Origin: Shimwellia blattae DSM 4481 = NBRC 105725
GTDB lineage: Bacteria > Pseudomonadota > Gammaproteobacteria > Enterobacterales > Enterobacteriaceae
Reading direction: 5' to 3'
Length of the DNA stretch: 64,000 nucleotides
Assembly (NCBI RefSeq): GCF_000262305.1
Contig: NC_017910.1
Span: 2,170,001-2,234,000 of the forward strand
The notes below the pieces were generated by a model. It did not search any database, was not told where the DNA came from, and worked only from the letters and a program-made list of their open reading frames with translations. Positions 53,051-62,131 of this stretch are shown here, one piece after another; the stretch's first letter is position 1; the number at the start of each line of letters is the position of its first letter. The translations under genes and the position numbers were made by a program.

Positions 53051-53935
53051 ATGAAAAAAGTTGCCTTTATTAAACGCAGTAACGGCCGCCACTGGGTTGG
53101 TAACGGTTTTCCGGTAATGAATATTTTCTCTTACCGGGATAACCCCGAAGCCATGTCCCCGTTTCTGCTGCTGGATTATGCCGGTCCGACCACGTTCTCC
53201 CCCACCGGTGAAAAACGCGGTGTCGGGCAACATCCTCACCGTGGTTTCGAAACTGTGACTATTGTTTATGCAGGCGGTGTTTCACACCGGGACTCTTCCG
53301 GTGGCGGGGGCACCATTGGCCCGGGGGATGTTCAGTGGATGACTGCCGCCTCTGGCGTGATTCACGAAGAGTACCACAGCCCCGAATTTGCCCGTCAGGG
53401 CGGTGCGTTTGAGATGGTCCAGTTGTGGGTCAACCTGCCCGCCCGGCACAAAATGGCGGCACCGGGATACCAGGGGATCACCGCAGAGACGATACCGGAC
53501 ATCCCCCTGCCGGATGGCGCAGGCCAGGTGCGGGTGATTGCCGGTGAGTACAGCGGGATCCGCGGCCCGGCCCGCACCATGACCCCGATGAATGTCTGGG
53601 ATCTTCAGCTGCTGGCCGGCCACCAGGTGACTATAATGCTGCCCCCGGGCCACACCACGGCGCTGTTTGTGTTGCACGGTGAGCTGCAAACGGACGGGCA
53701 GCCCGTCGGCAGTGCTGAGCTGGCGGTAATGTCCCGCGCGGGCGAGCATCTGGTGCTGGAGGCCAGTAAAGAAACAAGGCTTTTACTGTTAAGCGGCGAG
53801 CCGCTCAATGAGCCCGTAGTGGGGCACGGCCCGTTTGTGATGAATACCCGGGAAGAGATTAGCCAGGCTATCCGCGATTTTACCCGCGGCCAGTTCGGGC
53901 AAATCCAGCCGGACAATAGCACTGAAAATAACTGA
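53051..53935 (+). CDS. Pirin family protein
   Basis: A 294-aa bicupin of the pirin type. The N-terminal cupin carries the metal-binding set in GQHPHRGFETVTIVYAGGVSHRDS and EEYHSPE; PGDVQWMTAASGVIHEE is the signature. Many bacterial pirins (YhhW) have quercetinase-like dioxygenase activity. It is followed 12 bp later by the ycaC gene, so the two are co-transcribed. Confidence 0.9.
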   Translation: MKKVAFIKRSNGRHWVGNGFPVMNIFSYRDNPEAMSPFLLLDYAGPTTFSPTGEKRGVGQHPHRGFETVTIVYAGGVSHRDSSGGGGTIGPGDVQWMTAASGVIHEEYHSPEFARQGGAFEMVQLWVNLPARHKMAAPGYQGITAETIPDIPLPDGAGQVRVIAGEYSGIRGPARTMTPMNVWDLQLLAGHQVTIMLPPGHTTALFVLHGELQTDGQPVGSAELAVMSRAGEHLVLEASKETRLLLLSGEPLNEPVVGHGPFVMNTREEISQAIRDFTRGQFGQIQPDNSTENN

Positions 53936-53947
53936 AGGAGAGGTACT

Positions 53948-54577
53948 ATGAGTAAACCTTACATTAAGCTGGATAAAAACGATGTTGCGGTTCTGCTGGT
54001 AGATCACCAGGCGGGTTTATCGTCACTGGTGCGTGATATTGATCCGGATAAATTCAACAATAACGTGCTGGCGCTGGCCGATCTGGCAAAATATTTTAAT
54101 CTGCCGACCATCCTGACCACCAGTTTTGAAGATGGCCCTAACGGCCCGTTAATGACCGAGTTAAAAGATCTGTTCCCGGATGCGCCCTACATTGCCCGCC
54201 CCGGGCAGATCAACGCCTGGGACAACGAAGACTTTGTCAAAGCGGTGAAAGCCACCGGGAAAAAACAGCTGCTTATTGCCGGTATCGTGACTGAAGTGTG
54301 CGTGGCCTTCCCGGCCCTGTCCGCCCTTGAAGAGGGGTTTGAGGTCTTTGTCGTGACCGACGCTTCCGGCACCTTTAACGAGCTGACCCGCCAGTCTGCC
54401 TGGGATCGCATGAGCAACGCCGGGGCCCAGCTGATGACCTGGTTTGGCGTCGCCTGCGAGTTACACCGCGACTGGCGTAATGATATTGAAGGGCTGGGCA
54501 CCCTGTTCAGTAATCATATTCCCGACTACCGTAGCCTGATGAACAGCTACAGTACCGTCATTAACCGCAAATCCTGA
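53948..54577 (+). CDS. YcaC-like isochorismatase-superfamily hydrolase
   Basis: A 209-aa protein with the cysteine-hydrolase triad visible: Asp in VLLVDHQAGL, a Lys in the region of KAVKATGKKQLLIAG, and Cys in GIVTEVCVAFPALSAL. It resembles E. coli YcaC closely (SFEDGPNGPLMTELKDLFPD, WNAWDNEDF-type INAWDNEDFV). Its substrate is unknown in E. coli. GAAGGAGAGGTACT precedes the ATG. It pairs with the pirin gene upstream. Confidence 0.88.
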   Translation: MSKPYIKLDKNDVAVLLVDHQAGLSSLVRDIDPDKFNNNVLALADLAKYFNLPTILTTSFEDGPNGPLMTELKDLFPDAPYIARPGQINAWDNEDFVKAVKATGKKQLLIAGIVTEVCVAFPALSALEEGFEVFVVTDASGTFNELTRQSAWDRMSNAGAQLMTWFGVACELHRDWRNDIEGLGTLFSNHIPDYRSLMNSYSTVINRKS

Positions 54578-54584
54578 CCCGGAT

Positions 54585-54608
54585 ACCGCCCCGCACCTGC
54601 GGGGCGGT
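54585..54608 (+). terminator. GC hairpin after ycaC
   Basis: ACCGCCCCGCA (54585-54595) pairs with TGCGGGGCGGT (54598-54608). It lies eight bases past the ycaC stop. No T-run follows, so termination may need Rho or be incomplete. Confidence 0.55.
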
Positions 54609-54645
54609 GTCACTAAATGCCGCTGGTGTCGCCAGGTGTGGGGCG

Positions 54646-56688
54646 TCAGCTTTTAAGCCCGCGATTCTCCAGCATTGGCTCTATTTCCGGATCGTGGCCG
54701 CGCCAGTGGTAATAAAGTGCTGCCAAATCAGCGCTGTTGCCACGGGAGAGTATCGCCTCGCGGAAGCGCTCACCGTTTTCCCGGGTTAAACCGCCCTGCT
54801 CTTCGAACCATTTATAGCCGTCATCTGCCAGCATCTGAGTCCATAAATAGGCGTAATATCCTGCCGCGTAGCCGCCGCCCCAGATATGGGCGAAATAACT
54901 GCTGCGGTAACGGGGAGGCACCGCCTCCAGCGCCAGCTGCTCCCCGGCCAGAATCGCCGGCTCCACCACGGATACGTCGGTATTATCCCCGGGTTTTATC
55001 AGGTGCCAGTTCATATCCAGCAGCGCGGCGCTGAGCAGCTCCGTCATGTCGTAGCCTTTATTAAAGGTGCTGGCGCGAAACAGCTTCTCACGCAGGGCTT
55101 CCGGCATCGGCGCGCCGGTGCTGTGGTGGCGGGCATAGTGCTCAAACACCACCGGATGGCTGGCCCAGTGCTCATTAATTTGCGAAGGAAACTCCACAAA
55201 ATCCCGCGGCGTATTGGTACCGGATAAGCTGGCATAGCGCTGGCTGGCAAACAGCCCGTGCAGCGCGTGGCCGAACTCATGAAAGAGTGTGATAACATCA
55301 TCCCAGGAGATCAGCGCAGGCTGGCCCGCAGGCGGGTACTGATAGTTACAGACATTGTAAATAACCGGTGCGCTGGCCAGTAACGTCGACTGTTCAACAA
55401 AATTCCCCATCCAGGCGCCGCCGCATTTGCTGTCCCGGGCAAAGAAATCACCGTAGTACAGGGCAAGCCCGCGGCCGTCGTTATCGAAAATCTCCCAGAC
55501 CCGGACATCCTCCTGGTAAACCGGCAGATCGTAACGCTCCACAAATTTCAGACCATAAAGCTGCGTTGCCGCCCAGAATACCCCCTTCTCCAGCACGTTA
55601 TTCAGCTCAAAATAGGGGCGAATGCTGGACTCATCAAGCGCGTATTGTTGCGCCCGCACCTGCTCCGCATACCAGGCCCAGTCCCAGGCCTGCACGGAAA
55701 AGCCACCCTGCTGCTGGTCAATCAGCGCCTGAATGTCCGCCTGCTCCCGTGCCACCCGCGCCCGGGCAGCCGGAACAATATTACGCATAAATGTCAGAGC
55801 GGCTTCAGGGGTTTTGGCCATCTGATCGGCCGTGCTCCAGCTGGCATAATCGGCAAATCCCAGAATACGGGCCTGCTCAGCACGCAGTGCTGCCAGGCGA
55901 CTGATGATGGCGCGGGTATCGTTGGCATCGTTTTTTTCTGCACGCGACCAGCCCGCGCGGAACAGGCGCTCCCGGGTCTCCCGGCAGGACAACGACTGCA
56001 ACGCCGGTTGCTGTGTGGTGTTCAGTAGCGGTAATAACCACCCTGAATCCAGCCCCTTCGCCTGCGCGGCATCCCGGGCGGCGGCGATTTCGGCCTCGCT
56101 CAGCCCAGCCAGCTGGCGCACATCATCAATATGCAGCCCGCCGTTCTTATTCGCCGCCAGTAATAACCGGTTAAACTGGCTGGTCAGTCGGGCGGACTCT
56201 TTATTTAACGCCGCCAGCTGCGCCTTTTGTGGTGCCGCAAGCCGGGCCCCGGCCAGCACAAATCGCTGCCAGACGACCTCAACCAGGCGCAGTGATTCGG
56301 CATCCAGCCCTGACTGGTGGCGCCGCTGGTAGACCTCATCCAGCCGTCTGAACAGTTGCTCATTGAGGTAGATATCATCGTGCAGCCCGGCAAGCTCAGT
56401 GGAAAATTCCTCATCCAGCTGCTGGAGCTTATCGTTAGTATGGGCCGATGCCATGGCAAAAAAGATGGCCGTCACCCGGGATAGCATCCGGCCGCTTTTT
56501 TCCAGGGCCAGAAAGGTGTTGTCGAAGCAGGCTTCCGCCCGGTTACTGATGATCGAAGCCAGCTCCTGGCGCTTGATCCTGATGGCTTCATCAAACGCCG
56601 GACGGTAATCATCATCCGTTATCTGATCAAATACCGGTGCCCGGTACGGCAGCGGGCTGACGGAGAAAAAAGGATTGCTGGTGCCCAT
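54646..56688 (-). CDS. dcp: Peptidyl-dipeptidase Dcp
   Basis: A 680-aa M3-family zinc peptidase, as in E. coli Dcp (681 aa). Zinc motif HEFGH is in VITLFHEFGHALHGLFA. Also conserved: YGDFFARDSKCGGAWMGNF and YRSSYFAHIWGGGYAAGYYAYLW (residues about 625-647, quoted in part). It removes C-terminal dipeptides in the cytoplasm or periplasm. ATG 56688 gives the family N-terminus; eight upstream residues are not conserved. It is divergent from ydfG, as in E. coli. Confidence 0.95.
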   Translation of the reverse strand: MGTSNPFFSVSPLPYRAPVFDQITDDDYRPAFDEAIRIKRQELASIISNRAEACFDNTFLALEKSGRMLSRVTAIFFAMASAHTNDKLQQLDEEFSTELAGLHDDIYLNEQLFRRLDEVYQRRHQSGLDAESLRLVEVVWQRFVLAGARLAAPQKAQLAALNKESARLTSQFNRLLLAANKNGGLHIDDVRQLAGLSEAEIAAARDAAQAKGLDSGWLLPLLNTTQQPALQSLSCRETRERLFRAGWSRAEKNDANDTRAIISRLAALRAEQARILGFADYASWSTADQMAKTPEAALTFMRNIVPAARARVAREQADIQALIDQQQGGFSVQAWDWAWYAEQVRAQQYALDESSIRPYFELNNVLEKGVFWAATQLYGLKFVERYDLPVYQEDVRVWEIFDNDGRGLALYYGDFFARDSKCGGAWMGNFVEQSTLLASAPVIYNVCNYQYPPAGQPALISWDDVITLFHEFGHALHGLFASQRYASLSGTNTPRDFVEFPSQINEHWASHPVVFEHYARHHSTGAPMPEALREKLFRASTFNKGYDMTELLSAALLDMNWHLIKPGDNTDVSVVEPAILAGEQLALEAVPPRYRSSYFAHIWGGGYAAGYYAYLWTQMLADDGYKWFEEQGGLTRENGERFREAILSRGNSADLAALYYHWRGHDPEIEPMLENRGLKS

Positions 56689-56841
56689 GGTGACTCCCTG
56701 ATGCCAAAGCAAAACCCTAGAGTATGCGCCTGGCCGCCGGGGGGCAATATTTGCCGGCAGATATCTCAGGCGAAGTCACGCACCACATGATAAGGTAAAA
56801 GCACTGAGCTAATGCAAACAAACCTATTGAGGAACAGCCAC

Positions 56842-57591
56842 ATGATTATTCTGGTAACGGGCGCAACAGCGGGCTTTGGCGAATGTATCACGCGCCGTTT
56901 TATTCAACAGGGCCATAAAGTCATCGCGACCGGGCGCCGTGAAGAGCGGCTTCAGGAGCTGAAAGACGAACTGGGTGACAATCTCTATATTGCTCAGCTG
57001 GATGTCCGTAACCGGGCGGCGATAGATACCATGCTGGCTACCCTGCCGGACGGCTGGAAAGCCATTGACGTGCTGGTTAATAATGCCGGGCTCGCCCTTG
57101 GGCTGGAGCCCGCCCATAAAGCCAGCGTGGAAGACTGGGAAAATATGATAGACACCAACAACAAAGGGCTGGTGTATATGACCCGCGCCGTATTACCGGG
57201 CATGGTAGAGCGCAACCGTGGCCATATTATTAATCTGGGCTCCACCGCTGGCTCCTGGCCGTATGCGGGCGGTAACGTCTATGGCGCGACCAAAGCCTTT
57301 GTGCGCCAGTTCAGCCTGAACCTGCGCACAGATCTGCACGGCACCGCCATCCGGGTGACCGATATTGAGCCGGGCCTGGTGGGCGGCACTGAGTTTTCTA
57401 ATGTGCGCTTTAAAGGCGACGACGCGAAAGCCACAAATACCTATAAAGATACCAACGCCCTGACACCGGAAGATGTCACCGAAGCGGTCTGGTGGGTCGC
57501 CACCCTCCCGGTGCATGTGAATATTAACACCCTGGAGATGATGCCGGTCAGCCAGACATACGCCGGTTTGTCAGTACACCGCCAGAATTGA
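56842..57591 (+). CDS. ydfG: NADP-dependent 3-hydroxy acid dehydrogenase YdfG
   Basis: A 249-aa short-chain dehydrogenase nearly identical in plan to E. coli YdfG: cofactor site VTGATAGFGE, NNAG in VLVNNAGLALG, catalytic Ser in NLGSTAGSWPYAGG and YxxxK in VYGATKAFV. It oxidises L-allo-threonine and 3-hydroxy acids and takes part in malonic semialdehyde reduction. GAGG upstream of ATG 56842 supports the start; an earlier ATG gives ten unrelated residues. Confidence 0.95.
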   Translation: MIILVTGATAGFGECITRRFIQQGHKVIATGRREERLQELKDELGDNLYIAQLDVRNRAAIDTMLATLPDGWKAIDVLVNNAGLALGLEPAHKASVEDWENMIDTNNKGLVYMTRAVLPGMVERNRGHIINLGSTAGSWPYAGGNVYGATKAFVRQFSLNLRTDLHGTAIRVTDIEPGLVGGTEFSNVRFKGDDAKATNTYKDTNALTPEDVTEAVWWVATLPVHVNINTLEMMPVSQTYAGLSVHRQN

Positions 57592-57599
57592 TATTTGCG

Positions 57600-57649
57600 A
57601 CCCGGCTCATGAGAGCCGGGTATAGCCGCGGGGTAAAACGCGGTATAAT
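57600..57649 (+). promoter_or_regulatory. ydfG 3-prime hairpin and rspR promoter -10
   Basis: A 9-bp hairpin (57600-57608 with 57613-57621, loop ATGA) follows the ydfG stop. A perfect -10 hexamer TATAAT lies at 57644-57649, 33 bp before the rspR ATG. No good -35 is seen 17 bp upstream, so an activator or a weak promoter is likely. Confidence 0.5.
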
Positions 57650-57681
57650 ACTAAAGACTCTCTTTCACACAGAATAATGAC

Positions 57682-58365
57682 ATGGCCGTTGAGACTGTAC
57701 TGAATCCCACCCAACCTGTTAATCAGCAAATTTATCGCATACTGCGCCACGATATTGTGCAGTGCCGCATCGCGCCGGGAACCTCCCTTTCGGAAAAAGA
57801 GATCTCGGTGCGTTTTAATGTTTCCCGCCAGCCCGTACGTGAGGCCTTTATCAAACTGGCTGAAAACGGCCTGATTCAGATCCGCCCCCAGCGCGGAAGT
57901 TACGTCACCAAAATCTCCATGCTTCAGGTACACAATGGCTGTTTCGTGCGTGAGGCTATTGAATGCGCGGTAGTGCGCCGCGCCGCACAGCGAATTAACG
58001 CCGGGCAGTGCTACTTACTGGAGCAAAACCTTCACCAGCAAAAAATGGCTATCGAGCACCAGCAGCAGGACGCATTCTTTGCCCTGGATGATGCCTTTCA
58101 CCAGTCTCTGGCACAAATTGCCGACTGCCAGCTGGCCTGGGATACGGTGGAAAATATTAAATCGGCCATTGACCGGGTGCGCTATATGAGCCTGGATCAT
58201 GTTTCGCCCCCGGAAATGCTGCTGAGCCAGCACCAGGATATTTACCAGGGGCTAAAAAGCCACGACGAAGAAGCCGCCGGTGCCGCAATGCACCGCCACC
58301 TGCATGAGATAAGCGACTCTATTTTGCTGATCCGCAAAGAAAACAGCGACTGGTTCGAAGACTGA
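57682..58365 (+). CDS. rspR: GntR/FadR-family regulator RspR
   Basis: A 227-aa regulator matching E. coli RspR (YdfH): winged helix LSEKEISVRFNVSRQPVREAF, then GLIQIRPQRGSYV, and an FCD effector domain (FALDDAFHQSLAQIADCQLAW, with metal-ligand His). In E. coli it represses rspAB, which act on D-mannonate-related sugar acids. Here ydfI, a mannonate-type oxidoreductase, is the next gene downstream and convergent, a possible target. The E. coli neighbour ydfZ is absent. Confidence 0.93.
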   Translation: MAVETVLNPTQPVNQQIYRILRHDIVQCRIAPGTSLSEKEISVRFNVSRQPVREAFIKLAENGLIQIRPQRGSYVTKISMLQVHNGCFVREAIECAVVRRAAQRINAGQCYLLEQNLHQQKMAIEHQQQDAFFALDDAFHQSLAQIADCQLAWDTVENIKSAIDRVRYMSLDHVSPPEMLLSQHQDIYQGLKSHDEEAAGAAMHRHLHEISDSILLIRKENSDWFED

Positions 58366-58378
58366 TCGCCAGAAATAC

Positions 58379-58403
58379 AAACAGGCCACACTGTGGCCTG
58401 TTT
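58379..58403. terminator. Terminator between rspR and ydfI
   Basis: AAACAGGCCACA and TGTGGCCTGTTT form a long perfect dyad (58379-58390 with 58392-58403) shortly after the rspR stop, with short T-tracts on both strands. It can serve the convergent rspR and ydfI. Confidence 0.7.
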
Positions 58404-58449
58404 GGATGTAGTACCAGAAGGGGGAAACATTGCCCCCTTCCTGCCTGCA

Positions 58450-59916
58450 TTAGCTGAGGCGTTTTACCGTGGCCGCCACGGTTGCTTTAGCGCCATCGCG
58501 CAGCAGCTGCCCGTAAGCCGCCGTTACCGCCGCCACAAACTGGTCATTGTGCGGCAGTTCATTGCCGAAGATAGCCTCAATGCCCAGCAGCGCCGTTACC
58601 CGCCCGGCTCCCTGCTCACTCCCCGCAACAGCCGCGCTGATCTGCGCCAGTAAAGGATCGCTGACCACGATGTCCTGGCCCTGTTCATCCACCCCGCCCA
58701 CATAGCGCATCCACCCGGCAATACCCAGCGCCAGCAGATCAAACGGCCGCTGATGTGCCAGATGCCAGCGCACGGAATCCAGCATACGCTGGGGCAGTTT
58801 CTGGCTGCCGTCCATGGCTATCTGCCAGGTGCGGTGCTTCAGGGCCGGGTTGCGGTAACGCTCAATGAGCGATTCGGCATACTTCTCCAGATCAACACCG
58901 CGCACAGACAGCGTTGGCGCCTGCTCCTGCAGCATCAGCATGCGGGCTGCCCGCAGGTAGTTCTCATCGGCCATGCAGTCATTAATATGTTCATAACCTG
59001 CCAGATAGCCAAGGTAGGCCAGAAATGAGTGGCTGCCGTTGAGCATCCGCAGTTTCATCTCTTCAAAAGGCACCACATCGCTGACCAGCTCTGCCCCGGC
59101 CTTCTCCCACGCGGGGCGCCCGGCGACAAAATTATCTTCAATCACCCACTGGCGGAACGGCTCACAGGCCACCGCCGCCGGATCGCGCACCCCGGTAAGT
59201 TGCTCAACCTGCGCCAGCGTTTCTGCGGTCACGGCAGGTACGATGCGATCCACCATCGTGGAGGGGAACGACACATGTTGCCCGATCCAGTCGGCCAGGT
59301 CGGCATCCAGCGCGCGGGCATAGCCGGTTATCACATTACGTGTCACCCGGCCATTTTCCGGCATGTTGTCGCAGGACATCACGCTAAAGGCTGCCAGGCC
59401 CGCTGCCTTGCGCCGGGCAAGTGCGGCGACAATAATCCCGGCCACAGAGCCCGGGTGGGTGGGATCCTGCAAGTCGGCCACGATCTGCGGATGATCCAGC
59501 TGCAGCTCACCGGTCGCCGGTGAGTGGTAATAGCCTTTCTCCGTGACGGTGAGTGACACAATCGCCACTTCCGGCTGGCTCATGGCCTGTAATACAGCCT
59601 CCAGCCCGTCACGCTGGGCGTGCAGCGCGTTGCACACCACCCCCACCACGCGCCCATGCCACTGGTCTGCCGACATTTCCGCCACGGTAAACAGCCGGTT
59701 TTGCTGTTGCAGATCGGCTATCTGCTGCTCCCCGCCAACGATATTCACCTCACAATAGCCCCAGTCGCTGGCGTGCTCTGCCGCCAGAATATCGCTATAC
59801 ACCGCCTGGTGCGCCCGGTGAAAGGCCCCGAAACCTAAATGCACCATGCGGGGAACCAGCGCCTCGCGGTCATAAGCTGGAATAATCGCTTTTGCGTTCA
59901 GTAAGTTGTGTTCCAT
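58450..59916 (-). CDS. ydfI: Mannitol dehydrogenase-family oxidoreductase YdfI
   Basis: A 488-aa polyol dehydrogenase close to E. coli YdfI (486 aa): LVPRMVHLGFGAFHRAHQAV at the NAD site, VTEKGYYHSPATG, SCDNMPENG, and the catalytic Lys region FEEMKLRMLNGSHSFLAYLG. The likely reaction is D-mannonate/D-fructuronate interconversion (UxuB-like). ATG 59916 fits the family. It lies 173 bp downstream of ydfJ on the same strand. Confidence 0.92.
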   Translation of the reverse strand: MEHNLLNAKAIIPAYDREALVPRMVHLGFGAFHRAHQAVYSDILAAEHASDWGYCEVNIVGGEQQIADLQQQNRLFTVAEMSADQWHGRVVGVVCNALHAQRDGLEAVLQAMSQPEVAIVSLTVTEKGYYHSPATGELQLDHPQIVADLQDPTHPGSVAGIIVAALARRKAAGLAAFSVMSCDNMPENGRVTRNVITGYARALDADLADWIGQHVSFPSTMVDRIVPAVTAETLAQVEQLTGVRDPAAVACEPFRQWVIEDNFVAGRPAWEKAGAELVSDVVPFEEMKLRMLNGSHSFLAYLGYLAGYEHINDCMADENYLRAARMLMLQEQAPTLSVRGVDLEKYAESLIERYRNPALKHRTWQIAMDGSQKLPQRMLDSVRWHLAHQRPFDLLALGIAGWMRYVGGVDEQGQDIVVSDPLLAQISAAVAGSEQGAGRVTALLGIEAIFGNELPHNDQFVAAVTAAYGQLLRDGAKATVAATVKRLS

Positions 59917-60089
59917 AGTGTCGTTCTCAATGGGTTTGTGGTGGATATAGTGGCTATAGCTTACCGGGGACAACAAATTATTTATTGACCGGTTTATCTT
60001 TTCTGGACACTAGTATGGTAGTTAAATGTAACAAAATAAAACACAGCCCGGTCACCGCCAGCCAGATACCGGCGGTGACCGGCTGCCCG

Positions 60090-61379
60090 TCAGAGGCTGT
60101 GGCCCGGCAGCGCTTCGGCCTGGCGGGGCTGATCTGCCGCGTCGTCCGGATGGCTGAGATCCCGGTCACCCACTTCAGGCATCGCCAGCGCCGCAATTAA
60201 CCCGATAACCGAATAGCAGATGATCATCACCGCAATGGGCCACCAGGCATCGGCCATGGTACAGAAGATCCCGGCCAGCACGGGGCCAAAACCAACGGCC
60301 ACCAGCCCCCCCGCCTCTTTGGCTATTGCCATCCGGGTGAAGCGATCCCGGGAGCCGAACATTTCTGCCATGGTGATATTTTCCAGCGCAAACAGCCCCA
60401 GCACCGCCACATTATGAATAATCACCAGCGAGGTCATAATCGCCCCGGGGGAATAATCGTTGTCGACAATAATCGACAGCATGGGATACGCGAGGAGGAT
60501 AGCTGAAATATTCAGAATAATATAAGGCCAGCGCCGCCCGTATTTATCAGATAACCAGCCCAGCAGCGGAATGGTAATAAACCCGAGCACAGAACTTATC
60601 ATTAACGCATCGGTCGGTATCGATTTATCAAATAACAGTTGCTGAACCATATAACCGGCGAGGAATGTCTGGATCAGGCCGGAGTTTCCCGCCTGCCCGA
60701 AGCGCAAACCGGTCGCCAGCCAGAAAGAGCGGCTTTTAAACATGGCGCTGATATTCATCGCGGGTGGTGCGCTGGGTGCCTCACCCGGGGAGCCTTCATT
60801 AACCTGCTCAAAGACCGGGCTTTCTTTCAGGTTAAGCCGTAACCAGATGGCAAAAATCATCACCACGACACTTGCCAGGAACGGAATGCGCCACCCCCAG
60901 GCCACCAGCTCTTCGCGCTCCAGGCTGAAAAACATAATCGCCCAGATGGCCGTTGCGGTTAATGTGCCGCAGTTGGTGCCCATTGCCACCAGCGAGGAGA
61001 TAATACCGCGCCGCCCCCGGGGGGCGTATTCCGCCAGCATCGTTCCTGCGCCGGAGATCTCCGCCCCGGCACCCAGCCCCTGGATAATACGCAGGGTCAC
61101 CAGTAATAGCGGCGCAAAAATACCGATTTGGGCATACGTGGGCAATACGCCAATTAAGGTGGTGCAGATCCCCATCATGGTGATGGTAATAAACAGCACT
61201 TTTTTGCGCCCTACCCGGTCCCCCATGCGCCCGAAAATAAAGGCGCCCACTATTCTGGCAATATACCCGGCACCGTAAGTCCCCATCGCCAGAATTAACG
61301 CCAGCGCAGCCGACTGTTCAGGGAAGAATATTTCATGGAACACCAGCGCCGCGCCAAGAGAGTAAAGCTGGAAATCCAT
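60090..61379 (-). CDS. ydfJ: Metabolite MFS transporter YdfJ, N-terminally truncated
   Basis: A 429-aa metabolite:H+ symporter-type MFS protein. It begins MDFQLYSLGAALVFHEIFFP, exactly where the E. coli K-12 YdfJ reading frame begins after loss of its N-terminus to the Qin prophage. In intact relatives about 20-30 residues, including most of helix 1, precede this point (pattern EWYDF...). An in-frame TAA stands one codon before the ATG. GRMGDRVGRKK and the duplicate motif SDKYGRR are intact. Whether the shortened protein works is doubtful. It would import a sugar acid for YdfI. Confidence 0.85.
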   Translation of the reverse strand: MDFQLYSLGAALVFHEIFFPEQSAALALILAMGTYGAGYIARIVGAFIFGRMGDRVGRKKVLFITITMMGICTTLIGVLPTYAQIGIFAPLLLVTLRIIQGLGAGAEISGAGTMLAEYAPRGRRGIISSLVAMGTNCGTLTATAIWAIMFFSLEREELVAWGWRIPFLASVVVMIFAIWLRLNLKESPVFEQVNEGSPGEAPSAPPAMNISAMFKSRSFWLATGLRFGQAGNSGLIQTFLAGYMVQQLLFDKSIPTDALMISSVLGFITIPLLGWLSDKYGRRWPYIILNISAILLAYPMLSIIVDNDYSPGAIMTSLVIIHNVAVLGLFALENITMAEMFGSRDRFTRMAIAKEAGGLVAVGFGPVLAGIFCTMADAWWPIAVMIICYSVIGLIAALAMPEVGDRDLSHPDDAADQPRQAEALPGHSL

Positions 61380-61454
61380 AAATTAGCGGGCTATTTTCAC
61401 TAATCGTGGAATAGCCCGATTTAACCGGGGATTTATCATTGTTGTAGAGCAGGT

Positions 61455-61518
61455 AAATTTATCGAGCAGGTAATACCACCCAATAAGCACGGAGCTTTTT
61501 TGCCCCACCCATGCCCCA
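61455..61518. repeat. 64-bp imperfect direct repeat, copy A
   Basis: It pairs with 62057-62120. Shared blocks include AAATTTA, CGAGCAGGTAATA, TAAG and GCCCCACCC. It starts eight bases beyond the end of the recombinase remnant (stop at 61526) and lies between that remnant and ydfJ. Confidence 0.75.
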
Positions 61519-61525
61519 TAGACCG

Positions 61526-61813
61526 TTACCCGACAGGAAAACGGTTGTACAGCGTAGACATACCTACCCCGACTTCGTCTGCAACATCCTGCCGGGTTGC
61601 TCCTGATTCCAGCATGGCTTTGCACTTCTTAACGACATCATCAGTCATGATTCGCTTGCCGCCACCGATTCGCCCACGGCTTCTTGCTACGGCCAGCCCA
61701 GCAAGGGTACGCTCACTATTGAGATCGGATTCGTACTGGGCAATATTGAGTATGTTGCGGAAATTATAGCGCCCTGATGCGGTACGCAAATCCACCCCAT
61801 CAGTGATGCTGCG
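61526..61813 (-). pseudogene. Serine recombinase (Pin/invertase-type) C-terminal remnant
   Basis: About 95 residues match the C-terminal part of phage DNA invertases/resolvases: GVDLRTASGRYNFRNILNIA, then AQYESDLNSERTLAGLAVAR, then a Hin-type helix-turn-helix VVKKCKAMLESGATRQDVAD with VGVGMSTLYNRFPVG at the end. The N-terminal catalytic domain with the active-site Ser is missing. The upstream part of the same frame (to 61930) shows no match. In E. coli, Qin carries a pin gene near the same chromosomal site. It is not expected to be active. Confidence 0.8.
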
Positions 61814-62056
61814 GAAATACCGCATCATCCCTGCGCTCACACGTCCCGCGATGCAAAAAGTTGGCAAAGCATGTAAACCGGTGAAAATACGTTTTGTCCC
61901 ACTTTTGTCCCTCCTCCTATCACATAACACCGTTACATCCAGTTACAATACTCTCATTCTGTGTTAAACGAACTCCAATCCACCCACGGACATCCCAGCA
62001 ACATACAACCATGCACAATACATAGATAAGTGAGGCGAGATGATGCAGTGGTAGGA

Positions 62057-62120
62057 AAATTTAGCGAGCAGGTAATATCACCACGTAAGCGTGGACTATT
62101 TATGCCCCACCCGTGACCCA
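62057..62120. repeat. 64-bp imperfect direct repeat, copy B
   Basis: Second copy of the element at 61455-61518, same orientation, 602 bp away. It lies twelve bases beyond the stop of the umuC remnant (62132). Both copies thus follow the 3-prime end of a broken gene on the minus strand. Confidence 0.75.
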
Positions 62121-62131
62121 TGGGTGCCACA

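Noticed and set aside
61383..61625. An 80-codon minus-strand frame over direct repeat A
   Set aside because: It overlaps the recombinase remnant in another frame and includes the repeat; it more likely reflects decayed phage DNA than a gene.
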